A stretch of DNA of 64,000 bases from Hexactinellida sp. DTS-2022 (GCA_028753945.1 JAPNXP010000004.1:3782001-3846000), one strand, 5' to 3'. Positions 20,391-34,727 are shown, counted from the first letter of the stretch. Translations and numbers: made by a program. The notes: a model not told the origin generated them from the letters alone.

Positions 20391-20503
20391 CCAAAATTGC
20401 AGCCTGTGCCGACGCATGTTCCTTTGGTGGCACTACATTTTGTTGGTTGTTTATTTATAGTGCCTCCAAAAGAACATTCTGTCGGCGCAGGCTGCAATTT
20501 TGG
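20391..20503 (+). repeat. Representative central hairpin of the unit
   Basis: Left arm ccaaaattgcagcctgtgcc.. and right arm ..ggctgcaattttgg form a stem of about 47 bp with few mismatches around a ~20-nt loop 'ttgttggttg'. A T8 run follows. Copies start near 21,907, 23,366, 27,818, 28,667, 30,088, 31,000, 31,979, 33,472, 34,909, 36,240, 40,848, 42,280, 43,470, 44,308, 45,732, 47,006, 48,278, 49,496, 50,714, 51,830, 52,950, 53,791, 55,229 and 56,402. Minus copies lie near 24,645, 25,497, 26,349 and 27,194. Confidence 0.9.
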
Positions 20504-21844
20504 ATTTTTTTTCGCCATGTCATCATCACTATGAAGGTGTTAAATTATTTCAAAAAGGTGTTACAGAAGGCATCGACCCTTAGAGTGGTGGAAGTTTCCA
20601 TTTAGTTCATATAATTTTAGAGATATTCAAGTTTGAGTAGAATATAATAGCTGATGACTCAGCATTTTTTATGTGTGTGTTGGGTCATCACCCAACATCA
20701 ACTAACCCATTTTAAATATCGAATTAAAAAAATTGTAAAAGTACATTTTTTTGACGATGTCATAATCACCTCAAGGTGTCAAGACCCACTTGTATAGGTG
20801 GTACCTGGCATAAGGACCAATTGATAAATTGAAAGTTTGTTTCTATCTTGTATCATCTCTGAGATTAATGAAATTTAGCTAATTAGTGTAAATATTTAAT
20901 TAATTTATTAATTATTTAACACCATTATTATATACAGCAAAATAAATTAAGTTCAATTATTTGCAATTATTATTAATTTAAATTGAATTTCACTATAATA
21001 TTTGAATTCCACGCACTCGATAACCCCAATAATCTATTTTGAACCATCTCTATACGGTAAACACAGAGCGAATTAATTAGAATTAAATATGTCAGTACAT
21101 TAATTGTGCAAGAATATTCTCGCCGAAATAAATATAATCACTTAATCTGTCGTTGTTGTGGTATGTAAAATCTTAACGGTTCTACCATAAACCATCTTTA
21201 GTTTAATGCCATTCATTCATTACTTATTGATAATAAATTAAATTATTAGTTATTTATTTTAGCAATGTTATCCACGGTGAGTTGAGTAAAGTCAACAAAT
21301 TCCTTATATAAATTAATTTAATTTAATCCATTGTATAGTAATGCTAGAATTAAATAGAAGCCAGCTGGAATTTATAAGTTAAATCAATATAATTATCGCA
21401 AGTTGAATCACTAGAGTAGGATTTAACAAGTTAAATCAATATAATTATCGCAAGTTAAATCAATATAATTATTACAAGTTGAAACAATAGAATTAGATTT
21501 AACACTTTACTGAAATTGAAGTGTGAGTAAACAAAGAAATTTCAACCCCCATTTATGGCAGAAATAGAACTCTTTATTGAAAGTTTTCTTCTCCCATCAG
21601 ACGCAGAATTTTATGGCGAATCCAAATGTGAAATAAAATTTTGGGGTTTAGTAAAACATTTTTTGAGTTATGGACCAGACAAATTTTGAAAGGTGTTAAA
21701 GATGTGTCAAAAATTTGTTAATACAAAATCGTAACCCCAGGTGCAAATTAGACGTCGACTCCGAATCTACATGCCAAGTTTCAGCCCTCTATGTATACAG
21801 GTGTGGCCAGGGCACCTGCTACGGAGAAATAATAATAATATAAA

Positions 21845-21899
21845 TAAAGGCAGTGATTCTAATACTGGGCCACTATACTATAGTATAGTCGGCACAGTA
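21845..21899 (+). repeat. Single 35-bp palindrome cassette
   Basis: ACTGGGCC, the 18-bp palindrome, then CGGCACAGT, in the (TAA) tract between head and hairpin. Other singles: about 30,944-30,993, 33,412-33,462, 48,212-48,262 and 51,570-51,627. Confidence 0.9.
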
Positions 21900-23710
21900 A
21901 AAATCCAAAATTGCAGCTGTGCCGACGCATGTTCCTTTGGTGGCACTATATTTTAGTGGTGGTTTATTGATAGTGCCTCCAAAGGAACATGCTGTCAGCA
22001 CTGCTGCAATTTTGGATTTTTTTTTGACATGTCATCATCACTATGAAGGTGTTAAATTATTACAGAAAGGTGATTCAAAAGGCAACGACCCTTAGTGAGT
22101 TGGAAGTTTCGTTTTAGCTCACTTCATTTGAGAGATATTCAAGTTTCAGTAGAATATAATATGTGCTGAGTCAGCATTTTTTAGGTGCCGTTTGGGTATT
22201 CACCCAACTCCTACCAACCCATGCGAATTATTTAATTCACAAAATTGTAAAATACATTTTTTTGACGATGTCATCATCACCTCAAGGTGTCAAGACCCAC
22301 TTGTATAGGTGGTACCTGGCATAAGGACCAATTGATAAATTGAAAGTTTGTTTCTATCTTGTATCATCTCTGAGATTAATGAAATTTAGCTAATTAGTAT
22401 AAATATTTAATTAATTTATTAATTATTTAACACCATTATTATATACAGCAAAATAAATTAAGTTCAATTATTTGCAATTATTATTAATTTAAATTGAATT
22501 TCACTATCATATTTGAATTCAGCGCACTCGATAACCCCAATAATCTATTTGGAACCATCTCTATACGGTAAACACAGAGCGAATTAATTAGAATTAAATA
22601 TGTCAGTACATTAATTGTGCAAGAATAGTCTCGCCGAAATAAATATAATCACTTAATCTGTCGTTGTTGTGGTATGTAAAATCTTAACGGTTCTACCATA
22701 AACCATCTTTAGTTTAATGCCATTCATTCATTACTTATTGATAATAAATTAAATTATTAGTTATTTATTTTAGCAATGTTATCCACGGTGAGTTGAGTAA
22801 AGTCAACAAATTCCTTATATAAATTAATTTAATTTAATCCATTGTATAGTAATGCTAGAATTAAATAGAAGCCAGCTGGAATTTATAAGTTAAATCAATA
22901 TAATTATCGCAAGTTGAATCACTAGAGTAGGATTTAACAAGTTAAATCAATATAATTATCGCAAGTTAAATCAATATAATTATTACAAGTTGAAACAATA
23001 GAATTAGATTTAACACTTTACTGAAATTGAAGTGTGAGTAAACAAAGAAATTTCAACCCCCATTTATGGCAGAAATTAACCCCTTTATTGGAAAATTTAT
23101 TCTCCCATTAGACGCAGAATTTTATGGCGAATCCAAATATGAAATAAAATTTGGGGGTTTAGTAAAACATATTTTGAGTTATGGACCAGACAAACTTTTA
23201 AAGGTGTTAAAGATGTGTTAAAAATTTGTCAATAAAAAATTGTAACCCCAGGTGCAAATCAGACGTCGACTCCGAACCAACATTCCAAGTTTTAGCCCTC
23301 TATGTATATAGGTGTGGCCAGGGCACCTGCTACGGAGAAATAAAAACAATAAAAATAAAAAAAAATTGCAGCTGTGGCGACGCATATTCCTTTCGTGGCA
23401 CTATATTTTGTTGATGGTTTATTGATAGTGCCTCCAAAGGAACATGCTGTCGGCGCAGGCTGCAATTTTGGATTTTTTTTCGCCAAGACATCAATGCCCA
23501 AGGTGTGAAGAAGCATTTGTTAAATGTTCCGAGTCACAAGGAACGGTAGATAAATTTGAAGTTTGTTTCTATCTTAAACCATCTTGAGTTTAATGCCATT
23601 CATTCATTATGTATTGATAATAAGTTATATTATTAGATATTTATTTTAACAAAGTTATCCACGGTTGGTTGAGTTGAGTCAACAAATTCCTTATATTATA
23701 TTATTTTATT

Positions 23711-26700
23711 ACTGTGCCGACTATACTATAGTATAGTGGCCCAGTATTGGAATCACTGCCTTTATTATTTTTATTATTATTTTTACTGTGCCGACTATAC
23801 TATAGTATAGTGGCCCAGTATTAGAATCACTGCCTTTATTATTATTTTTACTGTGCCGACTATACTATAGTATAGTGGCCCAGTATTAGAATCACTGCCT
23901 TTATTATTATTTTTATTATTATTATTATTTCTCCGTAGCAGGTGCCCTGGCCACACCTGTATACATAGAGGGCTGAAACTTGGCATGTAGATTCGGAGTC
24001 GACGTCTAATTTGCACCTGGGGTTACGATTTTGTATTAACAAATTCTTGACACATCTTTAACACCTTTCAAAATTTGTCTGGTCCATAACTCAAAAAATG
24101 TTTTACTAAACCCCAAAATTTTATTTCACATTTGGATTCGCCATAAAATTCTGCGTCTGATGGGAGAAGAAATTTTTCAATAAAGGGGTCAATTTCTGCC
24201 ATAAATGGGGGTTGAAATTTCTTTGTTTACTGACACTTCAATTTCAGTAAAGTGTTAAATCTAATTCTATTGTTTCAACTTGTAATAATTATATTGATTT
24301 AACTTGTTAAATCCTACTCTAGTGATTCAACTTGCGATAATTATATTGATTTAACTTATAAATTCCAGCTGGCTTCTATTTAATTTTAGTATTACTATAC
24401 AATTGATTAAATTAAATAATATAATATAAGGAATTTGTTGACTCAACTCAACCAACCATGGATAACATTGCTAAAATAAATAACTAATAATATAATTTAT
24501 TATCAATACATAATGAATGAATGGCATTAAACTCAAGATGGTTTATGATAGAAACAAACTTCAAATTTATCTCCCGTCCTTGTGGCTCGGATCAATTAAC
24601 AAATGGATCATGACACCTTGAGGCGTTGATGACTTGGCGAAAAAAAATCCAAAATTGCAGATGTGCTGACAGCATGTTCTTTTGGAGGCACTATCAATGA
24701 CCCACCAACAAAATATAGTGCCACCAAAGGAACATGCGTCGGCACAGCTGCAATTTTGGATTTTTTATTATTATTATTATTTCTCCGTAGCAGGTGCCCT
24801 GGCCACACCTGTATACATAGAGGGCTGAAACTTGGCATGTAGATTCGGAGTCGACGTCTAATTTGCACCTGGGGTTACGATTTTGTATTAACAAATTCTT
24901 GACACATCTTTAACACCTTTCAAAATTTGTCTGGTCCATAACTCAAAAAATGTTTTACTAAACCCCAAAATTTTATTTCACATTTGGATTCGCCATAAAA
25001 TTCTGCGTCTGATGGGAGAAGAAATTTTTCAATAAAGGGGTCAATTTCTGCCATAAATGGGGGTTGAAATTTCTTTGTTTACTGACACTTCAATTTCAGT
25101 AAAGTGTTAAATCTAATTCTATTGTTTCAACTTGTAATAATTATATTGATTTAACTTGTTAAATCCTACTCTAGTGATTCAACTTGCGATAATTATATTG
25201 ATTTAACTTATAAATTCCAGCTGGCTTCTATTTAATTTTAGTATTACTATACAATTGATTAAATTAAATAATATAATATAAGGAATTTGTTGACTCAACT
25301 CAACCAACCATGGATAACATTGCTAAAATAAATAAATAATAATATAATTTATTATCAATACATAATGAATGAATGGCATTAAACTCAAGATGGTTTATGA
25401 TAGAAACAAACTTCAAATTTATCTCCCGTCCTTGTGGCTCGGATCAATTAACAAATGGATCATGACACCTTGAGGCGTTGATGACTTGGCGAAAAAAAAT
25501 CCAAAATTGCAGATGTGCTGACAGCATGTTCTTTTGGAGGCACTATCAATGACCCACCAACAAAATATAGTGCCACCAAAGGAACATGCGTCGGCACAGC
25601 TGCAATTTTGGATTTTTTATTATTATTATTATTTCTCCGTAGCAGGTGCCCTGGCCACACCTGTATACATAGAGGGCTGAAACTTGGCATGTAGATTCGG
25701 AGTCGACGTCTAATTTGCACCTGGGGTTACGATTTTGTATTAACAAATTCTTGACACATCTTTAACACCTTTCAAAATTTGTCTGGTCCATAACTCAAAA
25801 AATGTTTTACTAAACCCCAAAATTTTATTTCACATTTGGATTCGCCATAAAATTCTGCGTCTGATGGGAGAAGAAATTTTTCAATAAAGGGGTCAATTTC
25901 TGCCATAAATGGGGGTTGAAATTTCTTTGTTTACTGACACTTCAATTTCAGTAAAGTGTTAAATCTAATTCTATTGTTTCAACTTGTAATAATTATATTG
26001 ATTTAACTTGTTAAATCCTACTCTAGTGATTCAACTTGCGATAATTATATTGATTTAACTTATAAATTCCAGCTGGCTTCTATTTAATTTTAGTATTACT
26101 ATACAATTGATTAAATTAAATAATATAATATAAGGAATTTGTTGACTCAACTCAACCAACCATGGATAACATTGCTAAAATAAATAACTAATAATATAAT
26201 TTATTATCAATACATAATGAATGAATGGCATTAAACTCAAGATGGTTTATGATAGAAACAAACTTCAAATTTATCTCCCGTCCTTGTGGCTCGGATCAAT
26301 TAACAAATGGATCATGACACCTTGAGGCGTTGATGACTTGGCGAAAAAAAATCCAAAATTGCAGATGTGCTGACAGCATGTTCTTTTGGAGGCACTATCA
26401 ATAACCCACCAACAAAATATAGTGCCACCAAAGGAACATGCGTCGGCACAGCTGCAATTTTGGATTTTTTTTTTTTCTCCGTAGACCGTGCCCTGGCCAG
26501 AGCTTTATAGTTGATGGGCTAAAACTTGGCATGTAGGTGCGGTTGGACCGTGTAATTTGCACCTGGGGTTACGATTTTTGATTAACAAATTTTGGACACA
26601 TCTTTAACACCTTTCAAAATTTGTCTGGTCCATAACTCAAAATATGTTTTACTAACCCCGCAAATTTTATTTCACATTTGGATTCACCATAAAATTCTGC

Positions 26701-27312
26701 GTCTTATGGGAGAAGAAACCTTTCAATAAAGGGGTCAATTTCTGCCAATAAATGGGGGTTGAAATTTCTTTGTTTACTCACACTTCAATTTCAATAAAAC
26801 TGTGAAATCTAATTCCATTGTTTCAACTTGTAATAAATATATTGATTTAACTTGTTAAATCTTTCACTAATGTTTCAACTTGAGATAATTTAATTGATTC
26901 AACTTATAAATTCCAGCTGGCTTCTATTCAATTGTAGTATTACTATACAATGGATTAAATAAAATATAATAATATAAGGAATTTGTTGACTAAACTCAAA
27001 TCACCGTGGATAACATTGCTAAAAAAAATAACTAATAATATAATTTATTATCAATACAAAATGAATGAATGGCATTAAACTCAAGATGGTTTATGATAGA
27101 AACAAACTCAAATTTATCTACCGTTCCTTGTGACTCGGATCAAATAACAAATGCTTCTTCACACCTTGGGCGTTGATGACTTGGCGAAAAAAAATCCAAA
27201 ATTGGAGCCTGCGCCGACAGCATGTTTCTTTGGAGGCACTATCAATAAACAACACAAAAATATAGTGCCACCAAAGGAACATGCGTCGGCACAGGCTGCA
27301 ATTTTGGATTTT
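23711..27312 (-). repeat. Opposite-orientation 3.6-kb block within the array
   Basis: All modules read on the minus strand. The block begins at the palindrome cassettes (23,711-23,905, three copies) and ends just after a hairpin. Its flanks, '..attattttatt' and 'tttaatccattgtatag..', are contiguous in the uninterrupted unit at 52.2-52.6 kb. Closest plus-strand relative: 45.73-46.75 kb. Confidence 0.88.
23931..26486 (-). repeat. Three nearly identical tandem copies of an 852-bp unit
   Basis: The 'ctccgtag' that marks the head end recurs at 23,931, 24,783 and 25,635, exactly 852 bp apart, then at 26,477 (842 bp, where a different head type begins). Only a few substitutions were seen between copies. 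Confidence 0.93.
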
Positions 27313-30300
27313 TTTAATCCATTGTATAGTAATACTACAATTAATTAGAAGCCAGCTGGAATTTATAATTTAAATCAATTTAATTATCGCAAGTTGAATC
27401 AATAGAGTAAGATTTAACAAGTTAAATCAATATAATTATTACAAGTTGAAACAATGGAATTAGATTTAACAGTTATACTGAAATTGAAGTGTGAGTAAAC
27501 AAAGAAATTTCAACCCCCATTTATGGCAGAAATTGACCCCTTTATTGGAAAATTTATTCTCCCATCAGACGCAGAATTTTATGGTGAATCCAAATGTGAA
27601 ATAAAATTTAGGGGTTTAGTAAAACATATTTAGTGTTATGGACCAGACAAATTTTGAAAGGTGTTAAAGATGTGTCAAAAATTTGTTAATCAAAAATCGT
27701 AACCCCAGGTGCAAATCAGACGTCGACTCCGAACCAACATTCCAAGTTTTAGCCCTCTATGTATATAGGTGTGGCCAGGGCACCTGCTACGGAGAAATAA
27801 AAACAATAAAAATAAAAAAAATTGCAGCTGTGCCGACGCATATTCCTTTCGTGGCACTATATTTTGTTGATGGTTTATTGATAGTGCCTCCAAAGGAACA
27901 TGCTGTCGGCGCAGGCTGCAATTTTGGATTTTTTTTCGCCAAGTCATCAATGCCCAAGGTGTGAAGAAGCATTTGTTAAATGTTCCGAGTCACAAGGAAC
28001 GGTAGATAAATTTGAAGTTTGTTTCTATCTTAAACCATCTTGAGTTTAATGCCATTCATTCATTATGTATTGATAATAAGTTATATTATTAGTTAGTTAT
28101 TTTAGCAATGTTATCCACGGTGATTTGAGTTTAGTCAACAAATTCCTTATATTATTATATTTTATTTAATCCATTGTATAGTAATACTAGAATTAAATAG
28201 AAGCCAGCTGGAATTTATAAGTTGAATCAATTTAATTATCGCAAGTTGAAACAATAGTGAAAGCTTTAACAAGTTAAATCAATATAATTATTACAAGTTG
28301 AAACAATGGAATTAGATTTCACAGTTTTATTGAAATAGAAGTGTTGAGTAAACAAAGGAATTTCAATCCCCATTTATGGCAGAAATTAAACCAATTTTAA
28401 CTAATTTTCTTCTCCCATCAGACGCAGAATTTTATGGCGAATCCAAATATGAAATAAAATTTGGGGGTTTAGTAAAACATTTTTCTAGCTATGGACCAGA
28501 CAAACTTTGAAAGGTGTTAAAGATGTGTCAAAAATTTGTTAATAAAAAATCGTAACCCCAGGTGCAAATTAGACGGTCCATACGCACCTACATGCCAAGT
28601 TTCAGCCCATCAACTATAAAGCTCAGGCCAGGGCACCGTCTACGGAGAAAAAATAAAAATAAAATCCCAAATTGCAGCTGTGCCGACGCATGTTCCTTTG
28701 GTGGCACTATATTTTGGTGGTGGTTTATTGATAGTGCCTCCTATGGAACATGCTGTCGGCACAGGCTGCAATTTTGGATTTTTTTTCGCCATGTCATCAT
28801 CACTATGAAGGTGTTAAACTATTCAGAAAAGTGATTCAAAAGGCAACGACCCTTAGTGAGTTGGAAGTTTCGTTTTAGCTCACTTCATTTGAGAGATATT
28901 CAAGTTTCAGTAGAATATAATATGTGCTGAGTCAGCATTTTTTAGGTGCCGTTTGGGTATTCACCCAACTCCTACCAACCCATGCGAATTATTTAATTCA
29001 CAAAATTGTAAAAATACATTTTTTTTACGATGTCATAATCACCTCAAGGTGTCAAGACCCACTTGTATAGGTGGTACCTGGCATAAGGACCAATTGATAA
29101 ATTGAAAGTTTGTTTCTATCTTGTATCATCTCTGAGATTAATGAAATTTAGCTAATTAGTATAAATATTTAATTAATTTATTAATTATTTAACACCATTA
29201 TTATATACAGCAAAATAAATTAAGTTCAATGATTTGCAATTATTATTAATTTAAATTGAATTTCACTATAATATTTGAATTCCACGCACTCGATAACCCC
29301 AATAATCTATCTGGAACCATCTCTATACGGTAAACACAGAGCGAATTAATTATATTTAATTACGTCAGTATATTAACAGTGCAATAATATTAACGCAGAA
29401 GTAAATATAATCACATAATCTGTCGTTGTTGTGGTATGTAAAATCTTAACGGTTCTATCATAAACCATCTTTAGTTTAATGCCATTCATTCATTACTTAT
29501 TGATAATAAATTAAATGATTAGTTATTTATTTTAGCAATGTTATCCACGGTGATTTGAGTTTAGTCAACAAATTCCTTATATCATTATATTTTATTTAAT
29601 CCATTGTATAGTAATACTACAATTAAATAGAAGCCAGCTGGAATTTATAAGTTGAATCAATATATTTATCTCAAGTTGAAACAATAGAGTAAGATTTAAC
29701 AAGTTAAATCAATATAATTATTACAAGTTGAAACAATAGAATTAGATTTAACACTTTTACTGAAATTGAAGTGTGAGTAAACAAAGAAATTTCAAACCCC
29801 ATTTATGGCAGAAATTAAACATATTTTTGAAAATATTCCTCTCCCATCAGACGCAGAATTTTATGGTGAATCCAAATGTGAAATAAAATTTGGGGGTTTA
29901 GTAAAACATATTTTGAGTTATGGACCAAACAAATTTTGAAAGGTGTTAAAGATGTGTCAAAAATTTGTCAATAAAAAATTGTAACCCCAGGTGCAAATCA
30001 GACGTCGACTCCGAACCAACATTCCAAGTTTTAGCCCTCTATGTATATAGGTGTGGCCAGGGCACCTGCTACGGAGAAATAAAAAAAATCCAAAATTGCA
30101 GCCTGTGCCGACGCATGTTCCTTTGGTGGCACTATATTTTGTTGGTTGTTTATTGATAGTGCCTCCAAAGGAACATGCTGTCTGCACAGGCTGCAATTTT
30201 GGATTTTTCTTTCGCCAAGTCATCAACGCCCAAGGTGTGATTACCATTTGTTAATTGGTCGGAGTCACAAGGATAGGTAGATAAATTTGAAGTTTGTTTA

Positions 30301-31852
30301 TATCATAAACCATCAAGAGTTTAATGCCATTCATGCATTATGTATCGTTAATAAATTATATTATTAGTTATTTATTTTAGCAATGTTATCCACGGTTGGT
30401 TGAGTTGAGTCAACAAATTCCGTATAATACTTTATTATATTTAATCCATTGTATAGTAATACTATAATTAAATAGAAGCCAGCTGGAATTTATAAGTTAA
30501 ATCAATATAATTATCGCGAGTTGAATCAATAGAGTAAGATTTAATTGTTTAAATCAATATAATTATTACAAGTTGAAACAATGGAATTAGATTTCACAGT
30601 TTTATTGAAATTGAAGTGTGAGTAAACAAAGAAATTTTAACCCCCATTTGTGGCAGAAATTAAACACCTTATTGCAACTTTTCTTCTCCCATCAGAAGCA
30701 GAATTTTATGGTGAATCCAAATGTGAAATAAAATTTGGGGGTTTATTAAAACATTTTTTGAGTTATGGACCAGACAAGTTTTGAAAGGTGTTAAAGATGT
30801 GTCCAAAATGTGTTAATAAAAAATCGTAACCCCAGGTGCAAATTAGACGTCGACTCCGAACCTACATAACAAGTTTCAGCCCTCTATGTATATAGGTGTG
30901 GCCAGGGCACCTGCTACGGAGAAATAATAATAATATAAATAAAGGCAGTGATTCCAATACTGGGCCACTATACTATAGTATAGTCGGCACAGTAAAAAAA
31001 ATCCAAAATTGCAGCCTGTGCCGACGCATGTTCCTTTGGTGGCACTATATTTTGTTGGTTGTCTATTGATAGTGCCTCCAAAGGAACATGCTCTCGGCGC
31101 AGGCTGCAATTTTGGATTTTTTTTTGCCCAGTCATCAGCGCCTCAAGGCGTCAAGAACCATTTGTTAATTGGTCGGAGTCACAAGGAAAGGTAGATAAAT
31201 TTGAAGTTCGTTTCTATCATAAACCATCTTGTGTTTAATGCCATTCATTCATTATGTATTGATAATAAATTATATTATTAGTTATTTATTTTAGCAATGT
31301 TATCCATGGTTGGTTGAGTTGAGTCAACAAATTCCTTATATTATATTATTTAATTTAATCAATTGTATAGTAATACTAAAATTAAATAGAAGCCAGCTGG
31401 AATTTATAAGTTAAATCAATATAATTATCGCAAGTTGAATCACTAGAGTAGGATTTAACAAGTTAAATCAATATAATTATTACAAGTTGAAACAATAGAA
31501 TTAGATTTAACACTTTACTGAAATTGAAGTGTCAGTAAACAAAGAAATTTCAACCCCCATTTATGGCAGAAATTGACCCCTTTATTGAAAAATTTCTTCT
31601 CCCATCAGACGCAGGATTTTATGGCGAATCCAAATATGAAATAAAATTTTGGGGTTTAGTAAAACATTTTTTGAGTTATGGACCAGACAAATTTTGAAAG
31701 GTGTTAAAGATGTGTCAATAATTTGTTAATACAAAATCGTAACCCCAGGTGCAAATTAGACGTCGACTCCGAATCTACATGCCAAGTTTCAGCCCTCTAT
31801 GTATACAGGTGTGGCCAGGGCACCTGCTACGGAGAAATAATAATAATATAAA

Positions 31853-31972
31853 TAAAGGCAGTGATTCTAATACTGGGCCACTATACTATATTATAGTCGG
31901 CACAGTAATAATATTATTAAAGGCAGTAAGATTAGAACTGGGCCACTATATTATAGTATAGTCGGCACAGTA
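31853..31972 (+). repeat. Two palindrome cassettes with mutated centres
   Basis: Cores read CTATACTATATTATAG and CTATATTATAGTATAG: in each, one G/C position of the palindrome is changed on one arm only. Confidence 0.85.
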
Positions 31973-34225
31973 AACAAAATCCAAAATTGCAGCTGTGCCG
32001 ACGCATGTTCCTTGGGGGCACTATATTTTGGTTGTGGTTTATTGATAGTGCCTCCAAAGGAACATACTGTCGGCACAAGCTGCAATTTTGGATTTTTTTT
32101 CGCCATGTCATCATCACTATGAAGGTGTTAAATTATTTCAAAAAGGTGTTACAGAAGGCAACGACCCTTATTGAGTTGTAAGTTTCGTTTTTGATCACTT
32201 CATTTCAAAGATATTCAAATTTCAGTAGAATATAATAGCTGATGACTCAGCATTTTTTATGTGAGTGTTGGGTCATCACCCAACATCAACTAACCCATTT
32301 TAAATATCGAATTAACAAAATTGTAAAAACACATTTTTTTGACGATGTCATAATCACCTCAAGGTGTCAAGACCCACTTGTATAGGTGGTACCTGGCATA
32401 AGGACCAATTGATAAATTGAAAGTTTGTTTCTATCTTGAATCATCTCTGAAATTAATGAAATTTAGCTAATTAGTATAAATATCTAATTAATTTATAATT
32501 ATTTAACACCATTATTATATACAGCAAAATAAATTAAGTTCAATTATTTGCAATTAATATTAATTATAATTGAATTTCACTATAATATTTGAATTCCACG
32601 TACTCGATAACCCCAATAATCCAATTGGAACCGTCTATAAGTTAAATACAAAAGGAATTAATTATAATTAATTACGTCAGTACATTAATTGTGCAAGAAT
32701 ATTCTCGCTGAAATATATATAATCACTTAATCTGTCGTTGTTGTGGAATGTTAAATCTTAACTGTTCTATCATCAACCATCTTCAGTTTAATGCCATTCA
32801 TTCATTATGTAGTGATAATAAGTTATATTATTTGTTAATTATTTTAGCAATGTTATCCATGGTTGGTTAAGTTGAGTCAACAAATTCCTTATATTATATT
32901 ATTTAATTTAATCCATTGTATAGTAATACTACAATTAAATAGAAGCCAGCTGGAATTTATAAGTTAAAGCAATATAATTATCGCAAGTTGAATCACTAGA
33001 GTAGGATTTAACAAGTTAAATCAATAGAATTATCACAAGTTGAAACAATAGAATTAGATTTAACACTTTTAAAGAAATTGAAGTGTGAGTAAACAAAGAA
33101 ATTTCAATCCCCATTTATGGCAGAAATTGACCCCTTTATTGAAAGATTTCTTCTCCCATCAGACGCAGAATTTTATGGTGAATCCAAATATGAAATAAAA
33201 TTTGGGGGTTTATTAAAGCATATTTTGAGTTATGGACCAGACAAATTTTTTAAAGGTGTTAAAGATGTGTGCAAAATTTCGTAATCAAAAATCGTAACCC
33301 CAGGTGCAAATTAGAAGGGCACTTCGCATCTACATGGCAAGTTTCAGCCCTCAATGTATAAAGGTGTGGCCAGGGTACCGTCTACGGAGAAAAAATAATA
33401 ATATAAATAAAGGCAGTGATTCCAATACTGGGCCACTATACTATAGTATAGTCGGCACAGTAATAAAAAAATCCAAAATTGCAGCCTGTGCCGACGCATG
33501 TTCCTTTGGTGGCACTATATTTTGTTGGTTGTTTATTGATAGTGCCTCCAAAGGAACATGCTGTCGGCGCAGGCTGCAATTTTGGATTTTTTTTAGCCAA
33601 GTCATCAACGCCTAAGGTGTGAAGAAGCATTTGTTAATTGGTCCGAGTCACAAGGAACGGTAGATAAATTTGAAGTTTGTTTCTATCTTGTATCATCTCT
33701 GAGATTAATGAAATTTAGCTAATTAGTATAAATATTTAATTAATAAATTAATAATTTAACATCATTATTATGTACAGCAAAATAAATAAAGTTCAATTAT
33801 TTGCACTTATTATTAATTTAAATCGAATTTCACTATCATATTTGAATTCAGCGCACTCGATAACCCCAATAATCCAATTGGAACCGTCTATAAGTTAAAT
33901 ACAAAAGGAATTAATTATAATAAATTACCTCAGTACATTAATTGTGCAAAAAGAATATTCTCGCCGAAATAAATATAATCACTTAATCTGTCGTTGTTGT
34001 GGAATGTAAAATCTTAACGGTTCTATCATAAACCATCTTTAGTTTAATGCCATTCATTCATTACTTATTGATAATAAATTAAATTATTAGTTATTTATTT
34101 TAGCAATGTTATCCACGGTGAGTTGAGTAAAGTCAACAAATTCCTTATATAAATTAATTTAATTTAATCCATTGTATAGTAATGCTAGAATTAAATAGAA
34201 GCCAGCTGGAATTTATAAGTTAAAT

Positions 34226-34345
34226 CAATATAATTATCGCAAGTTGAATCACTAGAGTAGGATTTAACAAGTTAAATCAATATAATTATCGCAAGTTGAA
34301 TCACTAGAGTAGGATTTAACAAGTTAAATCAATATAATTATTACA
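34226..34345 (+). repeat. Extra copy of the ~60-bp subrepeat
   Basis: 'aagttaaatcaatataatta' plus 'tcactagagtaggatttaac' occurs twice in a row here, against once in most units, showing the subrepeat zone changes length. Confidence 0.85.
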
Positions 34346-34727
34346 AGTTGAAACAATAGAATTAGATTTAACACTTTACTGAAATTGAAGTGTGAGTAAA
34401 CAAAGAAATTTCAACCCCCATTTATGGCAGAAATTGACCCCTTTATTGGAAAATTTATTCTCCCATCAGACGCAGAATTTTATGGCGAATCCAAATGTGA
34501 AATAAAATTTTGGGGTTTAGTAAAACATTTTTTGAGTTATGGACCAGACAAATTTTGAAAGGTGTTAAAGATGTGCCAAAAATTTGTTAATACAAAATCG
34601 TAACCCCAGGTGCAAATTAGACGTCGACTCCGAATCTACATGCCAAGTTTCAGCCCTCTATGTATACAGATGTGGCCAGGGCACCTGCTACGGAGAAATA
34701 ATAATAATAATAAAAATAATAATAATA

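Larger units (their letters stand above)
19990..23710 (+). repeat. Complex repeat array, block 1, plus orientation
   Basis: Modules in order: ~60-bp subrepeats ('gttaaatcaatataattat..caagttgaa'), 'ttttatggcgaatccaa', 'tatggaccagacaaa', head ('ccccaggtgcaaattagac' to 'ctacggagaaa'), (TAA)n, hairpin, arm. Hairpins start near 20,391, 21,907 and 23,366. The stretches 20,820-21,560 and 22,320-23,070 are nearly identical at ~1.51-kb spacing. The short open frames are shared by all copies only because the DNA repeats; they begin and end at different places and contain no domain. Confidence 0.9.

Noticed and set aside
33600-33660. Pol III B-box-like 'ggtccgagtc' near the T run after the hairpin
   Set aside because: It departs from the B-box consensus at key positions and no A box is placed correctly; no tRNA fold found.
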